Assembly (NCBI GenBank): GCA_900320025.1
Contig: ONQW01000050.1
Location: 1-33,397, forward strand
Length of the DNA stretch: 33,397 bases
Reading direction: 5' to 3'
DNA from: an uncultured Lachnospiraceae bacterium
GTDB lineage: Bacteria > Bacillota > Clostridia > Lachnospirales > Lachnospiraceae
Part shown: positions 1 to 6,912 of the stretch, one piece after another
How the letters are laid out: every line of letters starts with the position of its first letter
Position numbering within the stretch: the stretch's first letter is position 1
Made by a program: the position numbers and the translations under genes
The notes under the pieces: model-generated
Database searches by the model: none
What the model was told of the DNA's origin: nothing
What the model saw: only the letters and a program-made list of their open reading frames with translations

Positions 1-1247
1 GTCACGCTGCCGCCGTCGATGTAAAGCGATCCGTTTGAATCAAGACCGTCGCCATCCGCATCGACCACGATCGTGCCGCCGCTGATCCGGATGTACGCAT
101 AGGGATCCGAGCTCATTCCTCCGCCCATCTCCCGCGCGCCATCCTTTCCCTGAGGCCGGGTGCCATTCTGCGGCCCACCGGCTCCCTGCGGCCCGTCTCC
201 GCCGTTCCCCTCATTCCGGGAACTTGCATTCGACGAGGCGTTAATCCCGTCATCCGAGGCGGCAATCGTGATCGTCCCACTCAGAATATCAACGGAATCC
301 CCCTCGAGACCCTCATAAGATTCTGTCACATCAATATCACCGCCCTGGATGATCAGCGCTGTCGCCGCGTGAATGCCGTCATCTCCCGACGAGAGCTGGA
401 ACGTTCCGCCCTGAATGAAAATATAGCCCTTTCCCTCGGTGTCGTCCTTGCTGGTATGGATGGCGTCGTCTTCCGCATCGATGTCAAATGTCCCATCCAG
501 AATACGGATGGAATCGTTCGCCGCAAGTCCCTTGCCTGCTGCCGTGATGTGACTAGTCCCATCCGTGATCACCAGATCATCCTTGCAGACGATGCCATGT
601 CCTGTCTTCGCGGTCACCTCAAGTGTCCCGCTGCCGTTCAGGGTCAGATCACTCAGGGCAAAAATCACACCGTCCACCGTCTGTTCCAGGTCTTCCGGCT
701 GCACATACGCCTCTCCGCTGTCCGTGAGCGTGTTTGTGGTGCCATCCGCGAGCGTCAGGAAGACCTTGTCCGCATTCCTTATCAAAATTGCCGCGTTCTC
801 CCCGGCAGTGATCGAGGCGCCGGCGAGCACAATCTGTACCTTGTCGTCGTCCCCGGCATCGACGACGATCTGCCCGCCATCCAGTTCGCCGGTGACGAGA
901 TAGGTTCCCGCCGCCGAGATCGTGATCGTAGAGCCATCCACCGTCACGCCGTCTCCTGACGCGCTGGCGGTGTCGCCCTGCAGCGTGATGCTCGTGGCTG
1001 TCGCTTTATCATAAGAAGCGTCCTGATCCCGGTCCGAGAACTGCTCCTCCAGATCGAGGTCCGCCAGCTTCACCAGCAGACCTTCCTCCGTCTGCGCAGT
1101 ATCAGCGTCTCCGGCGGTACTGTCCGCGGCTGCCTGACTTACCACACTGCCATCCGCGCTGCCGGAGCCCGCACTGGCGCAGCCTGTCATCACAAGCTGT
1201 GCCGACATCATCACTGCCAGAAGTTTCATCACAGACTGTATTTTCAT
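1..1247 (-). CDS. Carbohydrate-binding (DUF4353-like) lipoprotein, 3' end missing
   Basis: The frame opens at ATG 1247 and stays open to the left edge, giving 415 codons without a stop, so the C-terminus lies outside the window. The N-terminus is a lipoprotein signal: a short basic start, a hydrophobic stretch and a lipobox ending LVMTGC with the lipidated Cys at about residue 23. It should therefore sit on the outer face of the membrane. After an acidic linker come repeated beta-strand units (GTYLVTGELDGGQIVVDAG, then ADKVFLTLADGT, then repeated GGTF and DDGIHA turns) typical of the carbohydrate-binding DUF4353 family. A Gly/Asn/Gln-rich linker interrupts the repeats near residues 350-385. 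A GAGG ribosome site precedes the ATG. It starts 20 bp after the stop of the DUF4956 gene, so it is probably the third gene of that operon. The family call is by recalled similarity. Confidence 0.85.
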   Translation of the reverse strand, partial: MKIQSVMKLLAVMMSAQLVMTGCASAGSGSADGSVVSQAAADSTAGDADTAQTEEGLLVKLADLDLEEQFSDRDQDASYDKATATSITLQGDTASASGDGVTVDGSTITISAAGTYLVTGELDGGQIVVDAGDDDKVQIVLAGASITAGENAAILIRNADKVFLTLADGTTNTLTDSGEAYVQPEDLEQTVDGVIFALSDLTLNGSGTLEVTAKTGHGIVCKDDLVITDGTSHITAAGKGLAANDSIRILDGTFDIDAEDDAIHTSKDDTEGKGYIFIQGGTFQLSSGDDGIHAATALIIQGGDIDVTESYEGLEGDSVDILSGTITIAASDDGINASSNASSRNEGNGGDGPQGAGGPQNGTRPQGKDGAREMGGGMSSDPYAYIRISGGTIVVDADGDGLDSNGSLYIDGGSV

Positions 1248-1267
1248 AATCCATACCTCATCTTCTA

Positions 1268-1951
1268 TCACAATTCCCCGGTCTGCGTGCGGACTTCCCT
1301 GGAGCAGACAATTTCCAGATTGCCGTTTCGTGCCCGCATCTCATCGATCATCTGCTTCTGCGAGACACCGTCCCGCATCACAATCCGGTAACTCAGACGG
1401 TACAGCGATCCCATGCCCGTCGTCCGGACATCCATGAGTTCTGCGCTGGCCGTGTATTTTGCAAACAGATCGTCAAATACCCCTTCAAAATCCAGCGTCT
1501 CTGGAATGGTGACGCGCAGCGTCCTCTCCCTGTGGTTTCCGGTCCCGAAGCCGCAGCGATACAGCAGCATGGACGCACAGAGCACAAAACCGGTGAGGAT
1601 CGCCGCGATAGTCAGATATCCCATGCCGGCCGCGAGTCCAACCGCCATGGCAAGAAACACCTGCGTGATTTCCTGCCCGGTCCCCTGTGCGCTGCGGAAG
1701 CGGACCAGGGAAAAGGCACCCGCGACCGCAACGCCCGCTCCGAGATTGCCGTTCACCAGCATGATGACAACCTCGACAATCATGGGAAGCAGCGCGAGCG
1801 TGATCACAAAGCTCTGCGAATGCTCCTGCATCCGCAGTGAGCAGAGCGCAATGCAGAGTCCGAGCGCGAATGCCACGGCGGTCGAAAGGAAAAAGGATGC
1901 CGGTGTGATCGTTCCGGCTGTGATCACGGATGAAAATATCGTATTAAGCAT
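1268..1951 (-). CDS. DUF4956 domain integral membrane protein
   Basis: A 227-residue protein starting MLNTIFSS. The ATG at 1951 is chosen because an AGGAGG site lies just upstream; a longer in-frame extension to 2185 runs back through the VTC gene and looks spurious. The first 130 or so residues hold about four hydrophobic segments (near 15-38, 48-66, 70-84 and 98-130). The loop AFSLVRFRSAQGTGQEI, around residues 78-94, is the hallmark of DUF4956. The C-terminal 95 residues form a soluble alpha/beta domain. The start overlaps the end of the VTC gene by 8 bp, so the two are probably translationally coupled. DUF4956 proteins often sit beside VTC-domain polyphosphate polymerase-like proteins; the biochemical role is unknown. 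Confidence 0.9.
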   Translation of the reverse strand: MLNTIFSSVITAGTITPASFFLSTAVAFALGLCIALCSLRMQEHSQSFVITLALLPMIVEVVIMLVNGNLGAGVAVAGAFSLVRFRSAQGTGQEITQVFLAMAVGLAAGMGYLTIAAILTGFVLCASMLLYRCGFGTGNHRERTLRVTIPETLDFEGVFDDLFAKYTASAELMDVRTTGMGSLYRLSYRIVMRDGVSQKQMIDEMRARNGNLEIVCSREVRTQTGEL

Positions 1952-2942
1952 AGATGAGTCCTCCTGTATTCTGTGTCTGATGCTGCCACCTGTTTCCCGG
2001 CCGGTCCGTTCTCTGCCATGTCTCTCCCGGACCATCGTGTTCGCAGGCCGGGCACCCGAAGGTATCCCAGGCGTTCCGCCAGGTCTGCTCCGCCAGCCAG
2101 GATAAGGTGCGGCGGCTCTGCATCGCCGCCTTGTAGTACCGCGCAAAACCTTCCCCGTACTTGGAAAAGGATGCCGGAAAGACACCTCTTTCGCTCAGCG
2201 CCCGGGCCATATCCGGGCGCATCGCGCCCTGGATTTTGACCTCCATCAGAACCTGCTGCGGCTGTAACAGCGGTTCTCCTTCCGCGCCATCCCGAAGGTC
2301 CAGATGCATCGACCACTGCAGATTCCGGTCGAACGTGATCCGAAGCGACGGATCGGCGATGCCCGCCATGGCGATCCGGTCGTACCGGATCTTCATCGCG
2401 GGAAGAAGCGGGCGGTGCACCCTGAAGAACCAGGCGATCTCCTCCGCGATCTGCCCTTCGGGACCTCTGTCACCCGCCGGACGCTCTGTACCGTCTCTGC
2501 TCCGCTCGTGCTTCCTCTCCGCCCCGGCGTGACCATCCTCCTGTATCCGCTGCTCCAGTCGCCGCTGCGCCTTTCCCATTCCCGGCAGACGCTCCAGCTC
2601 CCCATGGCAGAGCACCTGCAGCGCCTCTTCGTACGGCATGCCGATTCTCCGCTTGTACACCACGCCGAGGTACTTCTTCTTGATTTCAATAAATGCGGTC
2701 GAACCGTCGCCCGGAATCCCATACGTGCGGAGCCGCAGCTTCTCCTTGTACAGCGGCTTCTCCATGGAGCTTCGCACCAGCCTGAAATCCGGAGTGTCAA
2801 AATATATGTTCTGAATCGCGGTCTCTCCGTATGAATCCACCCTCGCGATCGGCTGGAGCCACCGGAGCATTTCCTGATACTGCGCTGCATTCAAAATATA
2901 TTTGATTTCTTTTCTCTGGAATGTGTCCTGAAATCCGCCCAT
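1944..2942 (-). CDS. VTC-domain (polyphosphate polymerase-like) protein
   Basis: A 332-residue protein with the triphosphate-tunnel pattern of the VTC domain. It has RKEIKY near residue 10, YFDTPDF near 47, KEKLRLRTY near 67, a FIEIKKKY...VVYKRR strand pair near 84-99, KIRYDRIA near 184, RITFDRN near 201 and LMEVKIQGAMP further on. In yeast VTC4 such a domain makes polyphosphate from ATP in a basic tunnel; bacterial homologues are annotated by similarity. Two oddities are a hydrophilic Arg/Glu/Gly-rich insertion at about 121-165 and a polar, Trp-rich tail after about 285. A strong AGGAGGTG site precedes the ATG. It is the first gene of a probable three-gene operon with the DUF4956 protein and the lipoprotein, which suggests a cell-envelope role. 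Confidence 0.88.
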   Translation of the reverse strand: MGGFQDTFQRKEIKYILNAAQYQEMLRWLQPIARVDSYGETAIQNIYFDTPDFRLVRSSMEKPLYKEKLRLRTYGIPGDGSTAFIEIKKKYLGVVYKRRIGMPYEEALQVLCHGELERLPGMGKAQRRLEQRIQEDGHAGAERKHERSRDGTERPAGDRGPEGQIAEEIAWFFRVHRPLLPAMKIRYDRIAMAGIADPSLRITFDRNLQWSMHLDLRDGAEGEPLLQPQQVLMEVKIQGAMRPDMARALSERGVFPASFSKYGEGFARYYKAAMQSRRTLSWLAEQTWRNAWDTFGCPACEHDGPGETWQRTDRPGNRWQHQTQNTGGLIYA

Positions 2943-2976
2943 CGTGCACCTCCTGTTCTGCTTTCGCCAGCGGGTC

Positions 2977-3059
2977 CTCCCCGCCCTGCAGGGAGAGCTA
3001 GTCTGGCGCAGCCGTTACCGGCAGGCTGCAGACGTTCTCCCCGCCCTGTAAGGAGAGCA
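2977..3059. repeat. Two 23-base direct repeats upstream of the VTC operon
   Basis: Units at 2977-2999 and 3037-3059 share 20 of 23 bases (core CTCCCCGCCCTG, then a GGAGAGC end) and are spaced exactly 60 bases apart. Unit one contains the palindrome CCCTGCAGGG. The position just upstream of the VTC gene and the spacing near six helical turns would suit a regulator binding two sites on one DNA face. That reading is inference. Confidence 0.5.
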
Positions 3060-3245
3060 TACCGTGTCATCCTAAATGGAACCTAAATCGCGCGACTTCA
3101 TGTTCCGCCGACAATCCCGTTTTCCCGCCCTTCGGCCTTCTCCTTCCCATTGCCGTCTTCCCATAACCGGCCGCGGGCTGAAATTTTTCTCTGCAGGGCA
3201 GGATCTGGACTTTCACCCTATAGAATGTGCGCCCGCCGGGCGCAC

Positions 3246-3289
3246 CGAAAAGGGGCTGTCGCTTCATCTATTGCGACAGCCCCTTTTCG
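3246..3289 (-). terminator. Perfect 17-bp hairpin, likely bidirectional terminator
   Basis: Arms 3246-3262 and 3273-3289 are exactly complementary around a 10-base loop, with a GGGGCTGTCGC core and an A-run/T-run at the base. It lies about 165 bases past the stop of the ABC ATPase gene and probably ends that operon. Confidence 0.75.
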
Positions 3290-3452
3290 TTTAATAAGAA
3301 AAATCCGATCGGAAAGGCTGCCGCAGCGAATTATCTTCGTCCGACAGCCCCTCATATAAATCCCTGCGGAGTCAGCTTTCCCAAAGCTCTGGAAATCTCC
3401 TCTTTCTCCGCTCCAACTATTTTGTCGTTCTCTGCACTATGCAGCCTGCGGA

Positions 3453-4112
3453 TCACGCCGCAGTCAGCTTTCCATCCTCCATGCGGTAGATCCGATCCGC
3501 CAGATCCAGCACCCGCTCGTCATGAGTCACCATGACAGCCGCCTTGTCCCGCTTGTGAACCTCCATCCGGATCATCTCCACGACATGGCGCCCGCGCTCC
3601 GAATCGAGCGAGGCCGTCGGCTCATCCGCCAGAATGAGATCTGCATTGGAGGCAAAAGCCCGCGCGATCGCCACCCGCTGCCGCTCCCCGCCGGAAAGCA
3701 CCGCCGGGTACTGATTCATCAGCTTCTCAATTCCCAGCTCCGCGAACAGCTTTTCCACCTCCTGCCGGTCCGCATGCATCAGCGCCGTCAGCTGCTCTCC
3801 CGCTCTGAGGTACGGAAGAAGCTGATGATTCTGGAATATAAACCCGATCCGCTCTCTGCGGACTGCCGTCCACTGCTTCTTTGGAAGAGCGGATACCTCC
3901 TGCCCGCAGAGTTCAATTTTGCCCGCATCCGGAGATAACATCATCCCCGCAATATTCAGAAGCGTGCTCTTCCCGCAGCCGGACGGGCCGACAATGGCCG
4001 CAAACTCGCCGGCCTCCACAGTCAGATTGACCTGATCGAGAATCGTTCTCTGACTCTCGCCGTCCCGATAGCTTTTCACAACATCATTCATCTGCAGAAC
4101 CGTCTTCGTCAT
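3453..4112 (-). CDS. ABC transporter ATP-binding protein (MacB/LolD-like)
   Basis: A 219-residue ATPase subunit. The Walker A is GPSGCGKST at residues 42-50, the Q-loop is FIFQNHQLLP near 91-100, the signature is LSGGERQR at 139-146, and the Walker B is LILADEPTASLD at 159-170. The switch His lies in MVTHDE. The length and the motif spelling match the MacB/LolD/FtsE-like family, whose members power FtsX-type permeases that act mechanically on envelope substrates rather than simply importing solutes. The start overlaps the stop of the permease gene by 4 bases (ATGA), so the pair is co-translated. The substrate cannot be read from the sequence; export of a peptide or drug, or lipoprotein handling, are all possible. 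Confidence 0.95.
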   Translation of the reverse strand: MTKTVLQMNDVVKSYRDGESQRTILDQVNLTVEAGEFAAIVGPSGCGKSTLLNIAGMMLSPDAGKIELCGQEVSALPKKQWTAVRRERIGFIFQNHQLLPYLRAGEQLTALMHADRQEVEKLFAELGIEKLMNQYPAVLSGGERQRVAIARAFASNADLILADEPTASLDSERGRHVVEMIRMEVHKRDKAAVMVTHDERVLDLADRIYRMEDGKLTAA

Positions 4113-5191
4113 TGGAAGTCACCTCCGATTATCTTCGCCGGATCAATTCCTGCGACCCGGATGACCGTGGCAAGACTGCCGAGGATCGAAATCAGAACAA
4201 AGGCACAGAGCACCAGCGCTACCTGTCCCGCATCCAGGGAGAATGGCATCGTGGCCGGCAGTGCCGCGCTCATGACCGCCACCAGAGCCGCTGCGATGAC
4301 CGCTCCGCAGACCGCAATCAGAATCACCTGGCAGAGAATCATCCCCATCAGACTGCCCATCCCGGTTCCGATCGCCTTCAGCACACCGAATTCCTTTTCC
4401 TTCTGCAGATTGATGACAAAGAAGAAAATTCCGATGATGAGCGCCGTGATCACAACCAGGAGCCACTCCACCATCGTGATCGTCATCTGTTCCGCCTGAT
4501 AGCCCGGAATCGCCTGAATAATCTCCGCCCTGGTGTAGCTCTGCGTTCCGGAGATGCCGCTGCCAGTGCTGCCCTGGATCGCGGCCGCATGCACCGATTC
4601 CTGGTACATCGGATTCACTTCCTTCATGATCGAAGCATACGTGTCAGTGGAAATATATCCGACCGACACATGCCCGTACATGGCATCCTTCGCAAATCCG
4701 ACAACCTGCAGAGAAATGCCGGATGCGGAATCCAGGACAGTGTCGCCCACGGCGATCCCCTTGCTTTTGAAATCATCGTCCAGAACGATGCTGTTTTCCT
4801 CATCGCCCAATTTCTGTCCCTCGACGACCTCCGGATTCAGAAAGCTCTGCGGATCGATAGCAAAATACGTGACATCCAGCTTGTCGCTGTCCTTATCCTT
4901 CTGGAGATACATTCTCTGGATATCAATCGGAGCCGCGCTGCTTCCATATTCCTTCTTCACCGCCTCGTACTCGTCAGATGTCAGATTGGAGACCGTGAGC
5001 AGCTTTTCCGCATCATCGCTCAGAATAAAGCTGTCAGCCGACATGTTCTCCACGCCGGAGGAGACCGCGCTGCCGAGTCCTCTCACGAGTCCCGACAGAA
5101 AGAGCACCATAAACATCATCAGAACGACGATGATCTCCACCAGAAGATATTTCTTCCAGTTATATTTCAATTCCTTCCATGCCAATTTCAT
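4109..5191 (-). CDS. FtsX-like ABC transporter permease
   Basis: A 360-residue membrane protein with the MacB/FtsX architecture. A basic N-terminus (MKLAWKELKYNWKKY) leads into one transmembrane helix at about 15-37. An extracytoplasmic domain of about 190 residues follows, then three helices near 236-258, 278-308 and 325-348. The cytoplasmic loop EKEFGVLKAIG is the usual FtsX coupling motif. It lies directly upstream of its ATPase with a 4-base overlap and should form a dimeric transporter with it. Partner substrate-binding or regulator genes are absent nearby, except perhaps the TetR gene further upstream. Confidence 0.93.
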   Translation of the reverse strand: MKLAWKELKYNWKKYLLVEIIVVLMMFMVLFLSGLVRGLGSAVSSGVENMSADSFILSDDAEKLLTVSNLTSDEYEAVKKEYGSSAAPIDIQRMYLQKDKDSDKLDVTYFAIDPQSFLNPEVVEGQKLGDEENSIVLDDDFKSKGIAVGDTVLDSASGISLQVVGFAKDAMYGHVSVGYISTDTYASIMKEVNPMYQESVHAAAIQGSTGSGISGTQSYTRAEIIQAIPGYQAEQMTITMVEWLLVVITALIIGIFFFVINLQKEKEFGVLKAIGTGMGSLMGMILCQVILIAVCGAVIAAALVAVMSAALPATMPFSLDAGQVALVLCAFVLISILGSLATVIRVAGIDPAKIIGGDFQ

Positions 5192-5330
5192 CTTTACACC
5201 CTGTGCGCGTCCTCTGCGTCACCCGCGGGAGAAACGCCCGAATGGCCTTCTCCCGCATCGGAACCTTGGCGCCGCATCCTTTATTTGCCTTTCCTATCGC
5301 CTGACTGCGGGCTGACGAAAAGGAGCACTG

Positions 5331-5735
5331 TCACAAGAACTTTCTTGCAAAATCCTCTGCCTCTCTCTGCTGCTTCTCGCCCGGTTTCCCGCGGAAGTAA
5401 AGCGCCTCTTCAGCGACCGGAATGCCCTTTTCCTCCAGTCCCGACCGGATGAGTTCGATCGCATGCTTTGAAATCCACGAGGTCGAGAATACAACCGCCT
5501 TTCTGACCTTGTCACGGCTCAGTCCGCAGATGAACTCCTTCATGTGGTCGTCGATCCCGTATGCATAGAGAGCGCCTCCCAGAAAGAGGACATCCACCGG
5601 CTCCGTGATCGGCGCAGACGGTGCATCCACCGATACGGCGTCTGTTCCCGCCGCTCTCGCGATTGCCTCCGCCGCCAGCTTTGTGTTTCCGGATCTGGAA
5701 TAATAGCGTACTGCCACTTCTCTGTTTTCCATCAT
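5331..5735 (-). CDS. Flavodoxin family protein
   Basis: A 134-residue protein with a flavodoxin fold signature. YYSRSGNTKLAAEAIA at about residues 11-26 matches the FMN phosphate-binding loop (S-x-S-G-N-T). FLGGALYAYGIDDHMKEFI supplies the second flavin-contact region. The product probably carries FMN and acts as a cytosolic electron carrier or a menaquinone-protoporphyrin type reductase; the exact partner is unknown. The first of two adjacent ATGs (5735 and 5732) follows an AAGGGAG site at good spacing. The downstream ABC permease starts 139 bases later and the TetR gene lies 227 bases upstream behind a terminator, so this gene is probably transcribed alone. Confidence 0.85.
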   Translation of the reverse strand: MMENREVAVRYYSRSGNTKLAAEAIARAAGTDAVSVDAPSAPITEPVDVLFLGGALYAYGIDDHMKEFICGLSRDKVRKAVVFSTSWISKHAIELIRSGLEEKGIPVAEEALYFRGKPGEKQQREAEDFARKFL

Positions 5736-5756
5736 TCTGATCTCCCTTCGATGTTA

Positions 5757-5805
5757 ATCTATTTTGCTAAATTGTATTTTGTAAAACTATATTTTATTGT
5801 ATGCA
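5757..5805 (-). promoter_or_regulatory. AT-rich promoter and repeat region before the flavodoxin gene
   Basis: On the minus strand TTTACA (5780-5785) is followed 17 bases later by ATAGAT (5757-5762), a plausible sigma-A promoter. On the plus strand three ATTTT-starting segments recur at about 16-base steps (from 5761, 5776 and 5791). These could be operator half-sites for the neighbouring TetR regulator. This is inference from pattern only. Confidence 0.35.
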
Positions 5806-5828
5806 TCCGCCCGCCCGGTTCAATCAAT

Positions 5829-5871
5829 AAAACAGCCAGAGTCTCTCATGATGAGAGATTCTGGCTGTTTT
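5829..5871 (-). terminator. Hairpin terminator after the TetR gene
   Basis: A roughly 20-bp stem (AAACAGCCAGA... paired with ...TCTGGCTGTTT) with one mismatch and A/T tails on both sides, so it may work in both directions. It lies between the TetR stop and the flavodoxin gene and separates their transcripts. Confidence 0.7.
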
Positions 5872-5962
5872 CTATCACAATGATTTTCTGCCTGTCAGTC
5901 CCGAAGGCGCAGGGATGATGGGGCCGCGCCCGTCTTTCCTTCTGTAATCGCTCATCCGCCTG

Positions 5963-6514
5963 TCAGTCCCGCAGATACGGTGTCAGCATCTCCGGCAGCG
6001 CTCCCGTCAGGAGTGCCGTCAGCTGATCCGCAGAATAAGGATGCAAGCCGGTCAGCCACTCACAGATCAGCTGCGCGGTTCCATATCCAAATACCAGAAT
6101 GCTTACCCTGAGTTCCTCCGGAATGTCATCCTTCCCCAGTTTTCTGGCCACCTCTCTGCACAGCAGGTCCACATTCGCAGTAGACATATACCGAAAAAAA
6201 GAATCCTGCCCGCTGGTGTGCGCGAGCAGATTGCAGAGGTATCCCCTCTCCCTCTCGAAATATCGGCACGCTTCCCTCACCGATGTTTCCCACGTATTTC
6301 CGTCCCTGCCGATCTGCCCCATGATCGCGCTGCACTGCGTGCTGTAATCCCACGCGATCAGGTCATATTTGTCCCGGAACTGCCGGTAAAAGGTCGCCGG
6401 GGAGTACCCGCAGTTCTCAACAATCTCCTGGATCGTAATTTTATCCGCCGGTTTCTCCTTCATCAGCTCATGAAAGGATGCCACCAGAATTTCCCTGCTC
6501 GACTGTCTTTTCAT
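5963..6514 (-). CDS. TetR/AcrR-family transcriptional regulator
   Basis: A 183-residue protein. The N-terminal 55 residues carry the TetR helix-turn-helix: ADKITIQEIVENCGYSPATF at about 23-42, then YRQFRDKYDLI. The remainder is an all-helical ligand and dimer domain resembling the TetR_C group found in DhaS-like proteins; the ligand is not evident. The ATG follows an AAGGGATAG ribosome site. Its natural upstream region is cut off 70 bp away by the end of an insertion sequence, so its present promoter may be altered. Likely targets are itself or the nearby flavodoxin or ABC genes, which is inference from proximity. Confidence 0.85.
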   Translation of the reverse strand: MKRQSSREILVASFHELMKEKPADKITIQEIVENCGYSPATFYRQFRDKYDLIAWDYSTQCSAIMGQIGRDGNTWETSVREACRYFERERGYLCNLLAHTSGQDSFFRYMSTANVDLLCREVARKLGKDDIPEELRVSILVFGYGTAQLICEWLTGLHPYSADQLTALLTGALPEMLTPYLRD

Positions 6515-6620
6515 TGCTATCCCTTGTATGATTTAATGGAGTATTAATGCCATTCATAATTTCATTGATTCGTTCATCTATCTCTTAACTTCCAGTATTT
6601 TTGACACTCAATAGAACATC

Positions 6621-6655
6621 AGCCAGTAGCGCCCTTGATCCATGCGTTACTGGCT
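6621..6655 (-). terminator. Hairpin at the 3' end of the IS genes
   Basis: Arms 6621-6632 and 6644-6655 (AGCCAGTAGCGC against GCGTTACTGGCT) pair with one mismatch around an 11-base loop. It lies just after the stop of the small IS gene. There is no strong U-run, so termination is a guess. Confidence 0.45.
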
Positions 6656-6662
6656 CTCTGCT

Positions 6663-6899
6663 CTATTTCATCTCTTCTGATTCTTTGATGAACGCCATGA
6701 TCTCCGCATAAGTATGGTCGCTCTTAATGACAGCATCCATCAGTTCTTCCTTCCGCATCTCGTTCCGAAGTTTGATCAGGTGAGTCAGTTCATCCTTTTC
6801 GGCTTCATATTTCGCCTTTGCTTTTTCCAGTGCAGCTTTCTGCTGCTCGATCTTTGCATCCATTGCTTCTGTTGATACTTTTCGCTTTCCGCGTGCCAT
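6663..6899 (-). CDS. Small coiled-coil protein accompanying the IS transposase
   Basis: A 78-residue highly charged protein. Lys/Glu/Ala heptads (EQQKAALEKAKAKYEAEKDE) predict a coiled coil at about 17-55, with a short acidic helix at the end and an MARGKRK basic start. It lies 13 bases after the transposase stop, inside the terminal repeats, so it belongs to the element. Such small genes beside IS1634-like transposases are usually annotated as hypothetical; a DNA-binding or regulatory accessory role is possible but not shown. Confidence 0.7.
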   Translation of the reverse strand: MARGKRKVSTEAMDAKIEQQKAALEKAKAKYEAEKDELTHLIKLRNEMRKEELMDAVIKSDHTYAEIMAFIKESEEMK

Positions 6900-6912
6900 A
6901 GCGATTTTCCTC

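Larger units (their letters stand above)
2943..3452. other. Intergenic region with paired repeats and a hairpin
   Basis: No convincing gene was found in these 510 bases. The left part should hold the promoter of the minus-strand VTC operon and contains two near-identical 23-base units (2977-2999 and 3037-3059). The middle holds a 17-bp perfect hairpin at 3246-3289. A weaker, imperfect inverted repeat with a related GGCTG...CAGCC core lies at about 3317-3353. Short open frames here have no ribosome site and no recognisable product. Confidence 0.6.

Noticed and set aside
3067..3535. Short overlapping frames between the VTC operon and the ABC genes
   Set aside because: No ribosome sites, no family match, and they overlap a hairpin terminator.
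4112..5452. A 446-codon open frame antisense to the ABC permease
   Set aside because: The His/Arg-rich composition is typical of a shadow frame; the permease on the other strand is well supported.
6515..6590. Target-site duplication of the IS
   Set aside because: The bases next to the two terminal repeats do not form a convincing direct repeat, so none is claimed.
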